NCBI GenBank assembly: GCA_017424125.1
Contig: JAFPBM010000009.1
Location: 1 to 13,688 of the forward strand
DNA: 13,688 bases
Source: Clostridia bacterium
Lineage (GTDB): Bacteria > Bacillota > Clostridia > Oscillospirales > Acutalibacteraceae
Direction of reading: 5' to 3'
Shown here: one piece after another, positions 1 through 6,886 of the stretch
Layout of the letters: every line of letters begins with the position of its first letter
Numbering within the stretch: the stretch's first letter is position 1
The notes under the pieces: generated by a model
Databases searched by the model: none
What the model saw: only the letters and a program-made list of their open reading frames with translations
What the model was told of the DNA's origin: nothing
Translations under genes and position numbers: made by a program

Positions 1-1
1 A

Positions 2-1177
2 AAAGCGCTTCGCTCACTATCGGCGGGTAAAATTACACTTAAATATCCAACGGCGGGAGAATACCGTTCGGCAATTATACAGTATGATATCACCGCAAAC
101 GGCATACAGGACGCGGTTGCTTTTTACAGCACCGAAAGCGAAAATATATCGCTTATGCACGTTGCGGTAATCACCAACCGCGACGGCGAGTGGATTGCCG
201 TGCGAGATGCCTCTGTTTTGGCGTCGGGTGTTGAACGGGTTGAGTTTGAAGACCTTGACGGCGACGGCAAGAGCGAGATTATTGTTGGTTGGAGTGTTTA
301 CGGCACTGTTGATAAAGAAATCGGTATATACGGATTTGACGGTGTAACGCTTTCGCCCTATGCTCACGAAAAATATACTCAGTTTTTACGTACCGACCTT
401 AACACCGACCAAAGAAAAGAACTTTTCCTGATATATAATAACACCGCCGAAAAAACGGCTACGGCTCGACTTTTAACGCTTGAAAACAAGGCGGTAACCG
501 AAATAACAAGCGCAAGGAGCGACGGTGCGGTTTCGGGATATTTGCAGGTTGCAAACGGCAAATTGCTTAACGGAAAACCCGCGGTTTTCGTAGACGCGCA
601 AAAAGGCACAAGCGCCATAACCGAGGTGTTTTATCTTGAGGACGGACATCTTGTAAACCCGTTCTATGACCGCGAAAGCAACACAACAAAAATAACCGAA
701 CGCAAAAACAACGTACCTTCAAAAGATATAAACGACGACGGTTCGTACGACGTTCCAATGTTGCAACTTATGCCGGGATTTGAAAATGCGGCGGAATCCG
801 ACCGCGTTTACGTTACCAAATGGTGCGGCTTTGACGGTGCACGACTTGCCGTTACACTTTCGGCGGTTATGAATTACACCGACGGCTATTATTTTACCTA
901 CCCGAAAGAGTATGAGGGGAAAATCTCGGTCGACCGAATTCTGTCTTCGCGCACAAGGATTGTAAATTTTGTAAGCGATATAGAGAAAGCCGAAAAACAG
1001 GAACTTTTCCGCATAAAAACAATAAGCCTTAACAGTTGGGAAACCACCGAAAACGAGGGTTGGGAAAAACTTTTAGAGGATAAAACGACGGTGTATGCCG
1101 TCCGAATTAGCGATTTTGGAAAGCAAAACGGCATTACACATGAAGTAATACAAAATGAATTCAAACTTATTGGATAG
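2..1177 (+). CDS. FG-GAP/VCBS-like repeat protein, 3' part (5' end outside window)
   Basis: The reading frame is open from base 2 to the TAG at 1175-1177, so 391 residues are visible and the true start lies upstream. An ATG at 155 is internal, since the same frame codes sensibly before it. Three Asp-rich, calcium-loop-like motifs stand out: DLDGDG (visible residue 84), DLNTD (132) and DINDDG (242). Each is followed by hydrophobic strands, as in FG-GAP/VCBS beta-propeller repeats. The last ~100 residues (from about 296, with a YYFTYPKEYEG stretch) look like a separate alpha/beta domain, perhaps PsbP/Mog1-like; that is a guess from pattern. Such proteins are usually exported or lipid-anchored, but the N-terminus that would show a signal peptide is missing. 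The stop codon overlaps the ribosome site of the response regulator gene, so co-expression with the two-component system is likely. Exact function unknown. Confidence 0.7.
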   Translation, partial: KALRSLSAGKITLKYPTAGEYRSAIIQYDITANGIQDAVAFYSTESENISLMHVAVITNRDGEWIAVRDASVLASGVERVEFEDLDGDGKSEIIVGWSVYGTVDKEIGIYGFDGVTLSPYAHEKYTQFLRTDLNTDQRKELFLIYNNTAEKTATARLLTLENKAVTEITSARSDGAVSGYLQVANGKLLNGKPAVFVDAQKGTSAITEVFYLEDGHLVNPFYDRESNTTKITERKNNVPSKDINDDGSYDVPMLQLMPGFENAAESDRVYVTKWCGFDGARLAVTLSAVMNYTDGYYFTYPKEYEGKISVDRILSSRTRIVNFVSDIEKAEKQELFRIKTISLNSWETTENEGWEKLLEDKTTVYAVRISDFGKQNGITHEVIQNEFKLIG

Positions 1178-1180
1178 GGG
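1176..1180 (+). promoter_or_regulatory. Ribosome binding site fixing the response regulator start
   Basis: AGGGG lies 7 bases before the ATG at 1188 and overlaps the TAG stop (1175-1177) of the preceding repeat-protein gene. It favours 1188 over the in-frame ATG at 1155 and suggests translational coupling between the two genes. Confidence 0.7.
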
Positions 1181-1187
1181 CGATAAA

Positions 1188-1892
1188 ATGAAAAGAATTT
1201 TGATAGTAGAGGACGAGGCGGCAATCCGCGGATTTGAGGCAATAAACTTAGGCCGCGCGGGTTATCAGACGGTCGAGGCGGGCTCTGCAGAAGAGGCTGT
1301 GGAAATTTTTGAAAACGACGGTCCGTTTGATATAGCGCTTCTCGATATCTCGTTGCCCGGAATGGACGGATTTGATTTGTGCAAACACCTGCGCGGAAAG
1401 TCAAGCGCTCTCGGTATAATAATGCTTACTGCGCGCACGCAGGAGATGGATAAAATCAGCGGTCTTATGCTCGGTGCCGACGATTATATTACAAAACCCT
1501 TTAGCCCGAGCGAACTTTTGGCGCGTGTAGATTCGCTTTACCGTCGCGTTGAATTGCAAACGGGCAAGGCAGGACCGCAATCGTCAGACGAAATTAAACT
1601 TGGCGACTTTGTGCTTAACATACGCAGAAGAACTCTGCAAAAAGGTGACAAGAACATAGAACTCACACAGGTTGAGTTTCAGATTATTGAATATTTCTTT
1701 ACAAACCCCGACACCGCGCTTTCAAGAAGCGATATTTTACTTAAGGTTTGGGGCGAGGCGTATTACGGCGAAGAAAAAATTGTCGACGTTAACATCCGCC
1801 GTCTGCGCATGAAGATAGAGGATAACCCCTCAACCCCGCAAAACTTGGTTACCGTTTGGGGTATGGGTTATAAGTGGAACACGGCAAACTGA
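1188..1892 (+). CDS. OmpR/PhoB-family response regulator
   Basis: This 234-residue transcription factor has an N-terminal receiver domain and a C-terminal winged-helix DNA-binding domain. The receiver shows the acidic pair E8-D9, phospho-acceptor D53 (LLDISLPGMDG), T81 (MLTAR) and K103 (ITKPF), all the expected switch residues. The effector domain (about 138-232) has the family's RTLQK, ELTQVEFQII and VDVNIRRLRMKIE segments and ends in the usual GMGYKW wing. The ATG at 1188 is chosen over an in-frame ATG at 1155 because it has an AGGGG ribosome site 7 bases upstream and because the family begins MKRILIVEDE. The histidine kinase 32 bases downstream is its obvious partner. Target genes cannot be read from the sequence. 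Confidence 0.95.
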   Translation: MKRILIVEDEAAIRGFEAINLGRAGYQTVEAGSAEEAVEIFENDGPFDIALLDISLPGMDGFDLCKHLRGKSSALGIIMLTARTQEMDKISGLMLGADDYITKPFSPSELLARVDSLYRRVELQTGKAGPQSSDEIKLGDFVLNIRRRTLQKGDKNIELTQVEFQIIEYFFTNPDTALSRSDILLKVWGEAYYGEEKIVDVNIRRLRMKIEDNPSTPQNLVTVWGMGYKWNTAN

Positions 1893-1924
1893 TTTTGGAA
1901 AAATAATGAAACGGAGGTGTAGTA

Positions 1925-3421
1925 ATGGAACTTGAAATAAGGGTTTCGAAAAAGAGCATAGCAAAACAATGGTTTTTTAACGTATTTCTCGTAATGGCGG
2001 CGGTTGTTTCGGTGCTTCTTATTCTCGTTTGTATTGCAATACAGACGCGTTACTACAACTCGGTTTATGAGGCGGCTTCGGGCTACTGTAAGGGGCTCTC
2101 GCTTCTCGCAACAAGCGATGCGGCGTCTTATCCTGCGGTTGCCAAACAGTACGTTGAACAATTTGAACACAAGGATAAAATCGAAATTCAGATTATCGAC
2201 CGCAATGGCAAGGTAATTATTACGTCAAACGGATTTTCGCCCACAACAGAACCTATGCCCGATTACGAACAGGCGCTTATTACGGGCACGGCGCGCAGTT
2301 ACCGCGGCAAAAACGCGGGCGGCGAATGGATTATGGCGGAAACCACCATTCTTACAGACTTCGGCGAGGGTTCAAACGGCGCGGTGCGCTGGGTGGTATC
2401 GCTTGAGCAAGCCAACCGCAGAATATTTCTCGTTTGTGCAATCTGCGTTGTCGTCGGTATAGGATTTTTATTGCTTTCGTGGCTTTCGGGTGGATATTTT
2501 ATTCGTTCCATTGTCCGTCCCGTGCAAGAACTTTCAAAAATGGCGCGCAAAATCGCGATGGGCGATTTTGATTCGCGAATCGAGATTGAAAGCGGCACCG
2601 AGATAGGCGAGCTTTGTGATTCTATCAACTATATGGCGAGTGAACTTAAATCCGCCGAGCAGATGAAAAACGAATTTATATCTTCGGTTTCGCACGAACT
2701 GCGCACCCCCCTTACCGCCATACGCGGTTGGGGCGAAACGGCGAAAATGTCGGTAGGTACTGATGACGAGATTGCCCTGAAAGGACTTGACGTTGTGCTG
2801 TCGGAGAGTGAAAGACTTTCGGGCCTTGTTGAAGAACTGCTTGATTTCTCACGCATACAGTCGGGCAGACTTTCAATCGAAACGGCGCCTATTAGTGTGC
2901 GTGACGTTTTGTCGGACGCTGTCGATATGTACGTCGAACTTGCAAAACAACAGGAAATCGAACTGACGTATCTGTCGTTGCCTAAAGAACTTTTTGTAAT
3001 GGGTGACCGTGACAGATTAAAACAGGTGTATATAAATGTAATAGACAACGCAATAAAATACACCGAAAAAGGCGGACACGTTATAGTTTCGCAGTATGAG
3101 GAAGAGGGCGTTGTCGTTACAAAAATCAATGATACGGGCGTGGGTATTCCCGCGCAAGACCTTGATAGGGTTAAAGAAAAGTTCTTCAAATCCAACAAAA
3201 AAGTACGCGGTTCGGGCATCGGTCTTGCCGTTGCGGACGAGATTGTCAAACAGCATAACGGACTTTTGTTTGTTGAAAGTAAAGAGGGCGTCGGCACTAC
3301 CGTTACGATAGCGCTTCCAATAAAGGAAATTGAGCCCGAGATTAAAGAAGAAATAATTCCCCCCGTAAGCGAACAAGAAATAATCCCCGAACAAGAGGAG
3401 AAAAACGATGAGCAAATGTAA
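1925..3421 (+). CDS. Membrane sensor histidine kinase (HAMP, HisKA, HATPase)
   Basis: This 498-residue kinase is the cognate partner of the upstream regulator. A first membrane helix (about 16-39) and a second (about 167-187) enclose an extracytoplasmic sensor of roughly 125 residues. Its IQIIDRNGKVIITSNG stretch resembles a PAS/Cache-like strand pattern. HAMP follows (about 190-243), then the phospho-acceptor H257 in SVSHELRTPL. The ATPase domain shows the N box (NVIDNAIKY, N375), G1 (DTGVGIP, 403-409), an F-box-like KEKFFKSN and G2 (GSGIGL, 429-434). All catalytic motifs are intact. GGAGGTG at 1913-1919 is a strong ribosome site 5 bases from the ATG. Unusual is the last ~34 residues, a Glu/Ile/Pro-rich tail after the ATPase domain with the near-repeat EEIIPP and QEIIPE. 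The final 14 bases overlap the next gene. The signal sensed is unknown. Confidence 0.95.
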   Translation: MELEIRVSKKSIAKQWFFNVFLVMAAVVSVLLILVCIAIQTRYYNSVYEAASGYCKGLSLLATSDAASYPAVAKQYVEQFEHKDKIEIQIIDRNGKVIITSNGFSPTTEPMPDYEQALITGTARSYRGKNAGGEWIMAETTILTDFGEGSNGAVRWVVSLEQANRRIFLVCAICVVVGIGFLLLSWLSGGYFIRSIVRPVQELSKMARKIAMGDFDSRIEIESGTEIGELCDSINYMASELKSAEQMKNEFISSVSHELRTPLTAIRGWGETAKMSVGTDDEIALKGLDVVLSESERLSGLVEELLDFSRIQSGRLSIETAPISVRDVLSDAVDMYVELAKQQEIELTYLSLPKELFVMGDRDRLKQVYINVIDNAIKYTEKGGHVIVSQYEEEGVVVTKINDTGVGIPAQDLDRVKEKFFKSNKKVRGSGIGLAVADEIVKQHNGLLFVESKEGVGTTVTIALPIKEIEPEIKEEIIPPVSEQEIIPEQEEKNDEQM

Positions 3422-4349
3422 ATATGTATCAATCGGCGGACAGGCGCTGATTGAGGGCATTATGATGAAAAGTCCCGAAAAGACGGCAATTGCCGTCCGC
3501 ACCAAAGATGGCGAGATTGACGTTTCTTTCGTGGAGGAAAAACATCTGCGCGATAAATACAAGGTTTTCGGCATACCCGTTTTGCGCGGTGTCGTAAACT
3601 TTGTTGAAACAATGATAACAGGTTATAAGGCGCTTATGTTTTCAGCAGAAAAATCGGGATTTACCGAAATAGAAGAGGAAGAAGGCAAAGAGCCGACAAA
3701 ACTCTCAGAAAAGTTTATGAATATTATAATGGTAATAGCGGGCGTTTTGGGCGTAGGACTCGCCGTTGTGCTCTTTATGCTTTTGCCGCGACTGGCGGTT
3801 GAAGGACTTAGAATGTTATTCAAAACGGACTTTTCGCCCGTTGTCCGTTCAGGAATAGAACAAACAATAAAACTGCTCGTTTTTGTCATATACGTATGGG
3901 CGGTTTCGTTTATGAAGGATATTCGCCGCGTGTTTATGTATCACGGCGCAGAGCATAAAACCATTTTCTGTTTTGAAAACGGTTTGCCGCTTACGGTTGA
4001 AAACATCAGGAAACAAAGCAGACTGCATCCGCGTTGCGGCACCTCGTTTATGATTTTGATGATTTTAATAAGTGTTGTTTTTTCAACGCTTGTACAGATT
4101 ATTTTCCCAAGTGTTTATAATCTTGCGTGGGCATGGGTTATTATTAAAATTTTGCTCGTTCCGCTTTGTTGCGGCGCAGGGTACGAGGTGCTCAAATATT
4201 GCGGTAAACACGATAATTTGTTTACAAAAATCGTGTCTGCACCGGGCAAATGGCTGCAAAAAATCACAACGGGCGAACCCGACGACGATATGATAGAGGT
4301 TGCCGCCGCCGCGTTTACGGCGGTGCTTCCCAAAGAAAAGGAAGAATAA
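3408..4349 (+). CDS. yqhQ: DUF1385 (YqhQ-family) membrane protein
   Basis: The 313-residue protein carries the hallmark motifs of the DUF1385/YqhQ family: IGGQALIEGIMMKSP at 9-23, YHGAEHKTI at 178-186 and HPRCGTSF at 207-214. The conserved His, Cys and Glu residues could bind metal, but no function is established that I know of. Hydrophobic segments at about 106-128, 154-168, 214-234 and 240-258 suggest a multi-pass membrane protein. GAGGAG at 3395-3400, 7 bases before the ATG, sets the start inside the 3' end of the kinase gene (14-base overlap). This implies coupled expression with the two-component system. The family often sits next to prmC in Firmicutes, as here; prfA, a frequent further neighbour, is absent. 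Family assignment is firm, role is open. Confidence 0.92.
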   Translation: MSKCKYVSIGGQALIEGIMMKSPEKTAIAVRTKDGEIDVSFVEEKHLRDKYKVFGIPVLRGVVNFVETMITGYKALMFSAEKSGFTEIEEEEGKEPTKLSEKFMNIIMVIAGVLGVGLAVVLFMLLPRLAVEGLRMLFKTDFSPVVRSGIEQTIKLLVFVIYVWAVSFMKDIRRVFMYHGAEHKTIFCFENGLPLTVENIRKQSRLHPRCGTSFMILMILISVVFSTLVQIIFPSVYNLAWAWVIIKILLVPLCCGAGYEVLKYCGKHDNLFTKIVSAPGKWLQKITTGEPDDDMIEVAAAAFTAVLPKEKEE

Positions 4350-4350
4350 A

Positions 4351-5133
4351 ATGGTTGCACTTAACGTGCAAAAATACGCACAGAAAAAACTTGCCGAAGC
4401 AGGCATAGAAAGCGCTCTTTTTGAGGCGCGGCAGATTGCGGCGTTTCTTGGCAACACAAGCGAAGAAGAATTAGATGCGGTGCTTAAAAGGCGCATAGAC
4501 GGTGAGCCGTTACAGTATATTTTGGGCGAATGGGAATTTTATGATTTGCCCTTTTACGTGGGCGAGGGCGTACTTATACCGCGCCCCGATACCGAAACAC
4601 TTGCCGAGTTTGCAATTGACCGCGCGGGGACGAGAGAAACCGTTTGCATGGATTTGTGTTCGGGTAGCGGTTGCCTCGCTATTACGCTTGATAAACACAG
4701 TGTAAACGCAACGGTTTACGCAATGGAACTGTCGGACAAGGCTTTTGAATATTTGAAAAAAAACATAGAACGCAACGCGTCTTCGGTTCGCGCTGTGAAA
4801 GGCGACGTGCTTGAGGACGATTTCGGCGAGTTTGATTTAATCATAAGCAATCCGCCGTTCATAAAAACCGCCGACCTTGATACTCTCCAAAAAGAAGTAA
4901 AGCGTGAGCCGCAAATGGCGCTCGACGGCGGCGATGACGGACTTGTGTTTTATAGAAAAATTGCAGAAAAATGGGTGCCGCACCTTAAAAGCGGCGGAAC
5001 GCTTGCGGTGGAAATCGGCATAGGTCAAGGCGATGACGTTAAAGCAATTTTCAAAGCGGCAGGACTTAAAAACATCGGGAGCAGAAACGACCTTTCGGGA
5101 ATCGAGAGGGTGATTTTTGGGACTCTCGATTAG
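4351..5133 (+). CDS. prmC: Peptide chain release factor N5-glutamine methyltransferase
   Basis: PrmC methylates the glutamine of the GGQ motif in class 1 release factors, using S-adenosylmethionine, and so speeds translation termination. The 260-residue product has the helical substrate-binding N-terminal domain with QYILGEWEFYDLPF at 55-68 and the GVLIPRPDTE signature at 73-82. SAM motif I is DLCSGSGCLAI at 101-111 (a Cys replaces the more usual Gly after DL). The catalytic NPPF is at 167-170, and the REPQMALDGGDDGL segment (185-198) is typical of the family. The start at 4351 follows the DUF1385 stop by one base and has AAGGAAG at 4338-4344; an in-frame ATG at 4300 lies inside the upstream gene and is rejected. 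HemK-family RNA or protein methyltransferases are the alternative, but the motif set is that of PrmC. Confidence 0.93.
   Translation: MVALNVQKYAQKKLAEAGIESALFEARQIAAFLGNTSEEELDAVLKRRIDGEPLQYILGEWEFYDLPFYVGEGVLIPRPDTETLAEFAIDRAGTRETVCMDLCSGSGCLAITLDKHSVNATVYAMELSDKAFEYLKKNIERNASSVRAVKGDVLEDDFGEFDLIISNPPFIKTADLDTLQKEVKREPQMALDGGDDGLVFYRKIAEKWVPHLKSGGTLAVEIGIGQGDDVKAIFKAAGLKNIGSRNDLSGIERVIFGTLD
5100..5131 (+). repeat. 9-bp inverted repeat at the 3' end of prmC
   Basis: AATCGAGAG (5100-5108) and CTCTCGATT (5123-5131) are perfect reverse complements separated by 14 bases. The right arm covers the last prmC sense codon and the first base of the stop. No T-tract follows, so it is not a normal intrinsic terminator. 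It lies directly before the TATAAT that may serve recA, where a -35 element would be expected. It could be an operator, an RNA stem between prmC and recA, or chance. Confidence 0.45.
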
Positions 5134-5134
5134 A

Positions 5135-5152
5135 TATAATATTACCGTAATA
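5135..5152 (+). promoter_or_regulatory. Candidate recA -10 element and overlapping palindrome
   Basis: The 41-base prmC-recA gap starts with TATAAT at 5135-5140, a perfect -10 hexamer. No convincing -35 is seen at 16-18 bases upstream. It runs into TATTAC-C-GTAATA (5140-5152), a perfect palindrome with 6-base arms around one base, where transcription would begin. This could be an operator controlling recA. A Gram-positive LexA box (GAAC-N4-GTTC) was looked for in 5090-5174 and not found. Confidence 0.4.
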
Positions 5153-5174
5153 AAATATGTAAGGAGAATTTGTT

Positions 5175-6266
5175 ATGGCAGACGATAAAACAAAAGCATT
5201 AGAAACCGCGCTTTCCCAGATTGAAAAGCAGTTCGGTAAAGGCGCCGTTATGCGTCTTGGCGAGAATATGGGAATGGAGGTTGCACACGTTTCAACAGGT
5301 TCTACGTCGCTTGATATGGCGCTCGGAATCGGCGGTTTCCCCAAGGGCAGAATTGTTGAGATTTACGGACCTGAATCTTCGGGTAAAACTACACTTGCCC
5401 TCCACGCCATTGCCGAAACACAAAAGGCGGGCGGAACAGCCGCGTTTATCGACGTTGAACACGCGCTCGACCCCGTTTATTCCAAAAATCTTGGCGTAGA
5501 TATCGACTCTTTGCTCGTATCCCAACCCGACACAGGTGAACAGGCGCTTGAAATTACAGAAGCACTTGTACGTTCGGGCGCAATTGATATGGTTGTAATC
5601 GACTCGGTTGCGGCGCTCGTTCCCCGTGCGGAAATCGAGGGCGAAATGGGCGATTCACACGTAGGTTTACACGCAAGACTTATGTCACAGGCGCTTCGCA
5701 AACTCGCGGGTGCAATTTCCAAATCAAACTGTATTGCCATCTTTATCAACCAGTTGCGTGAAAAGGTTGGTGTTATGTACGGCCCCACCGAAACCACAAC
5801 GGGCGGTCGCGCACTCAAGTTCTATGCATCGGTACGCATCGACGTCCGCAGGGTTGAAACCATAAAGGTCAACGGCGAGATGATTGGTTCGCGCACCAAG
5901 GCGAAGATTGTTAAAAATAAGGTTGCGCCCCCATTCCGTGAGGCCACCTTTGATATTATGTATGGCACAGGCATCAGCCGCGAGGGCGAGATTGTCGACC
6001 TCGGTGTTGAGTACGAGGTTATTAAGCGTTCGGGCGCTTGGTTCTATTACGGCGAAACACGCTTAGGTCAGGGCCGAGATAACGTTAAGATTATCCTTGC
6101 CGACAACCCCGACCTTGCCAATGAAATCGAGGCGAAGATTTTCGCTGCCGCCAACGTAAACGGTGCTGAAGAGGTAGCACAAGAGGCCGCACCTGCACCC
6201 GCACCCGTAGAGGAAGCGCCCAAAACGCGCAGAAAAATCAATATAGACGTTGCGGTTGACGAATAA
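5175..6266 (+). CDS. recA: Recombinase A
   Basis: RecA forms ATP-dependent filaments on single-stranded DNA, drives homologous recombination and triggers LexA-type self-cleavage in the SOS response. The 363-residue product has Walker A GPESSGKT at 65-72, the catalytic glutamate E95 in [10 protein letters not shown], Walker B ending at D143 ([10 protein letters not shown]), loop L1 ([13 protein letters not shown], 153-165) and loop L2 (from [10 protein letters not shown] to TTTGG). All are near consensus. The C-terminal tail (about 332-363) is an Ala/Pro/Glu linker, then basic TRRK, then a short acidic end; it differs from the strongly acidic tail of E. coli RecA. AAGGAG at 5161-5166 supports the ATG. 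The stop codon shares one base with the recX start. A candidate -10 and palindrome lie just upstream. Confidence 0.99.
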   Translation: MADDKTKALETALSQIEKQFGKGAVMRLGENMGMEVAHVSTGSTSLDMALGIGGFPKGRIVEIYGPESSGKTTLALHAIAETQKAGGTAAFIDVEHALDPVYSKNLGVDIDSLLVSQPDTGEQALEITEALVRSGAIDMVVIDSVAALVPRAEIEGEMGDSHVGLHARLMSQALRKLAGAISKSNCIAIFINQLREKVGVMYGPTETTTGGRALKFYASVRIDVRRVETIKVNGEMIGSRTKAKIVKNKVAPPFREATFDIMYGTGISREGEIVDLGVEYEVIKRSGAWFYYGETRLGQGRDNVKIILADNPDLANEIEAKIFAAANVNGAEEVAQEAAPAPAPVEEAPKTRRKINIDVAVDE

Positions 6267-6886
6267 TGAAAATAACCGAAATCAAGCCTTGCCGCAAACA
6301 TGAAACAAAAGTTGTGGCAGACGGCGAAGAGTTTTTGTTAGATAGCGAAACTGTGCTTTTGTCTTCGCTGAAAGAGGGAATGGATATAGACCGTTCGGCT
6401 TTAGAAAAACTCAAAGCCGAATCGGACTTTTCCCGCGCAAAGAGCCGTGCGCTTTGGTATCTTTCCCGCGCCGACCATTCAAAAGCCGCGCTCTATAAAA
6501 AACTTTGCCGCGCGTACGATTCTTCCGCCGCAGAAAAGGCGGTTGCCCGAATGGAAGAAATGGGGCTTATAGACGATTTTCAATATGCGCAAAATTTGTC
6601 AACGGCATTGCGCGACGCCAACGTGTCGGATAGGGAAATAATGCGAAAACTTTTCGCTAAAGGCGTTCCGTCAGATATAGCAAAACAGGTTGTGGAAGAA
6701 CTTGATTCCAACCCGCAATCCCAAATAGCAGAACTTATAGTAAAAAAATACGCCCGCAAACTCGAAACCGAGGATGGCGTACAAAAAGTATATGCCGCGC
6801 TGATGCGAAAAGGTTTTTCGTATGGCGACGTAAAGGCGGCATTACGCGAATATTCCGAAAACTTAGATAATTGCGAGGAAATATAA
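6266..6886 (+). CDS. recX: Regulatory protein RecX
   Basis: RecX binds RecA filaments and modulates their growth and activity. The 206-residue protein shows the three-helix repeat pattern of the family: RAKSRALWYLSRADHSKAALYKKL at 57-80 (described here by its ends), EKAVARMEEMGLIDDFQYA at 90-108 and DREIMRKLFAKGVPSD at 122-137. A C-terminal repeat (about 170-195, YAALMRKGFSYGDVKAAL) follows. An N-terminal strand-rich part of about 50 residues precedes them. The ATG uses the last base of the recA stop (TAATG), and no good ribosome site is visible in the recA 3' end, so translation probably depends on recA ribosomes terminating there. The recA-recX arrangement itself supports the name. Confidence 0.93.
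   Translation: MKITEIKPCRKHETKVVADGEEFLLDSETVLLSSLKEGMDIDRSALEKLKAESDFSRAKSRALWYLSRADHSKAALYKKLCRAYDSSAAEKAVARMEEMGLIDDFQYAQNLSTALRDANVSDREIMRKLFAKGVPSDIAKQVVEELDSNPQSQIAELIVKKYARKLETEDGVQKVYAALMRKGFSYGDVKAALREYSENLDNCEEI

Noticed and set aside
898..1404. 168-codon minus-strand open frame across the repeat-protein/regulator junction
   Set aside because: Low-complexity composition, no recognisable motif, and both sense genes are clearly real.
2629..3432. 267-codon open frame on the minus strand opposite the histidine kinase
   Set aside because: It is Ser/Thr-rich with no domain, no ribosome site, and lies fully opposite a kinase with all motifs intact; it is a shadow.
4300..4350. Upstream in-frame ATG for prmC
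   Set aside because: It lies in the DUF1385 gene, gives a basic extension not found in PrmC, and lacks a ribosome site, whereas 4351 has one.
5100..5140. Inverted repeat at prmC end as an intrinsic terminator
   Set aside because: No T-tract follows and the loop is 14 bases, so it lacks the essential features.
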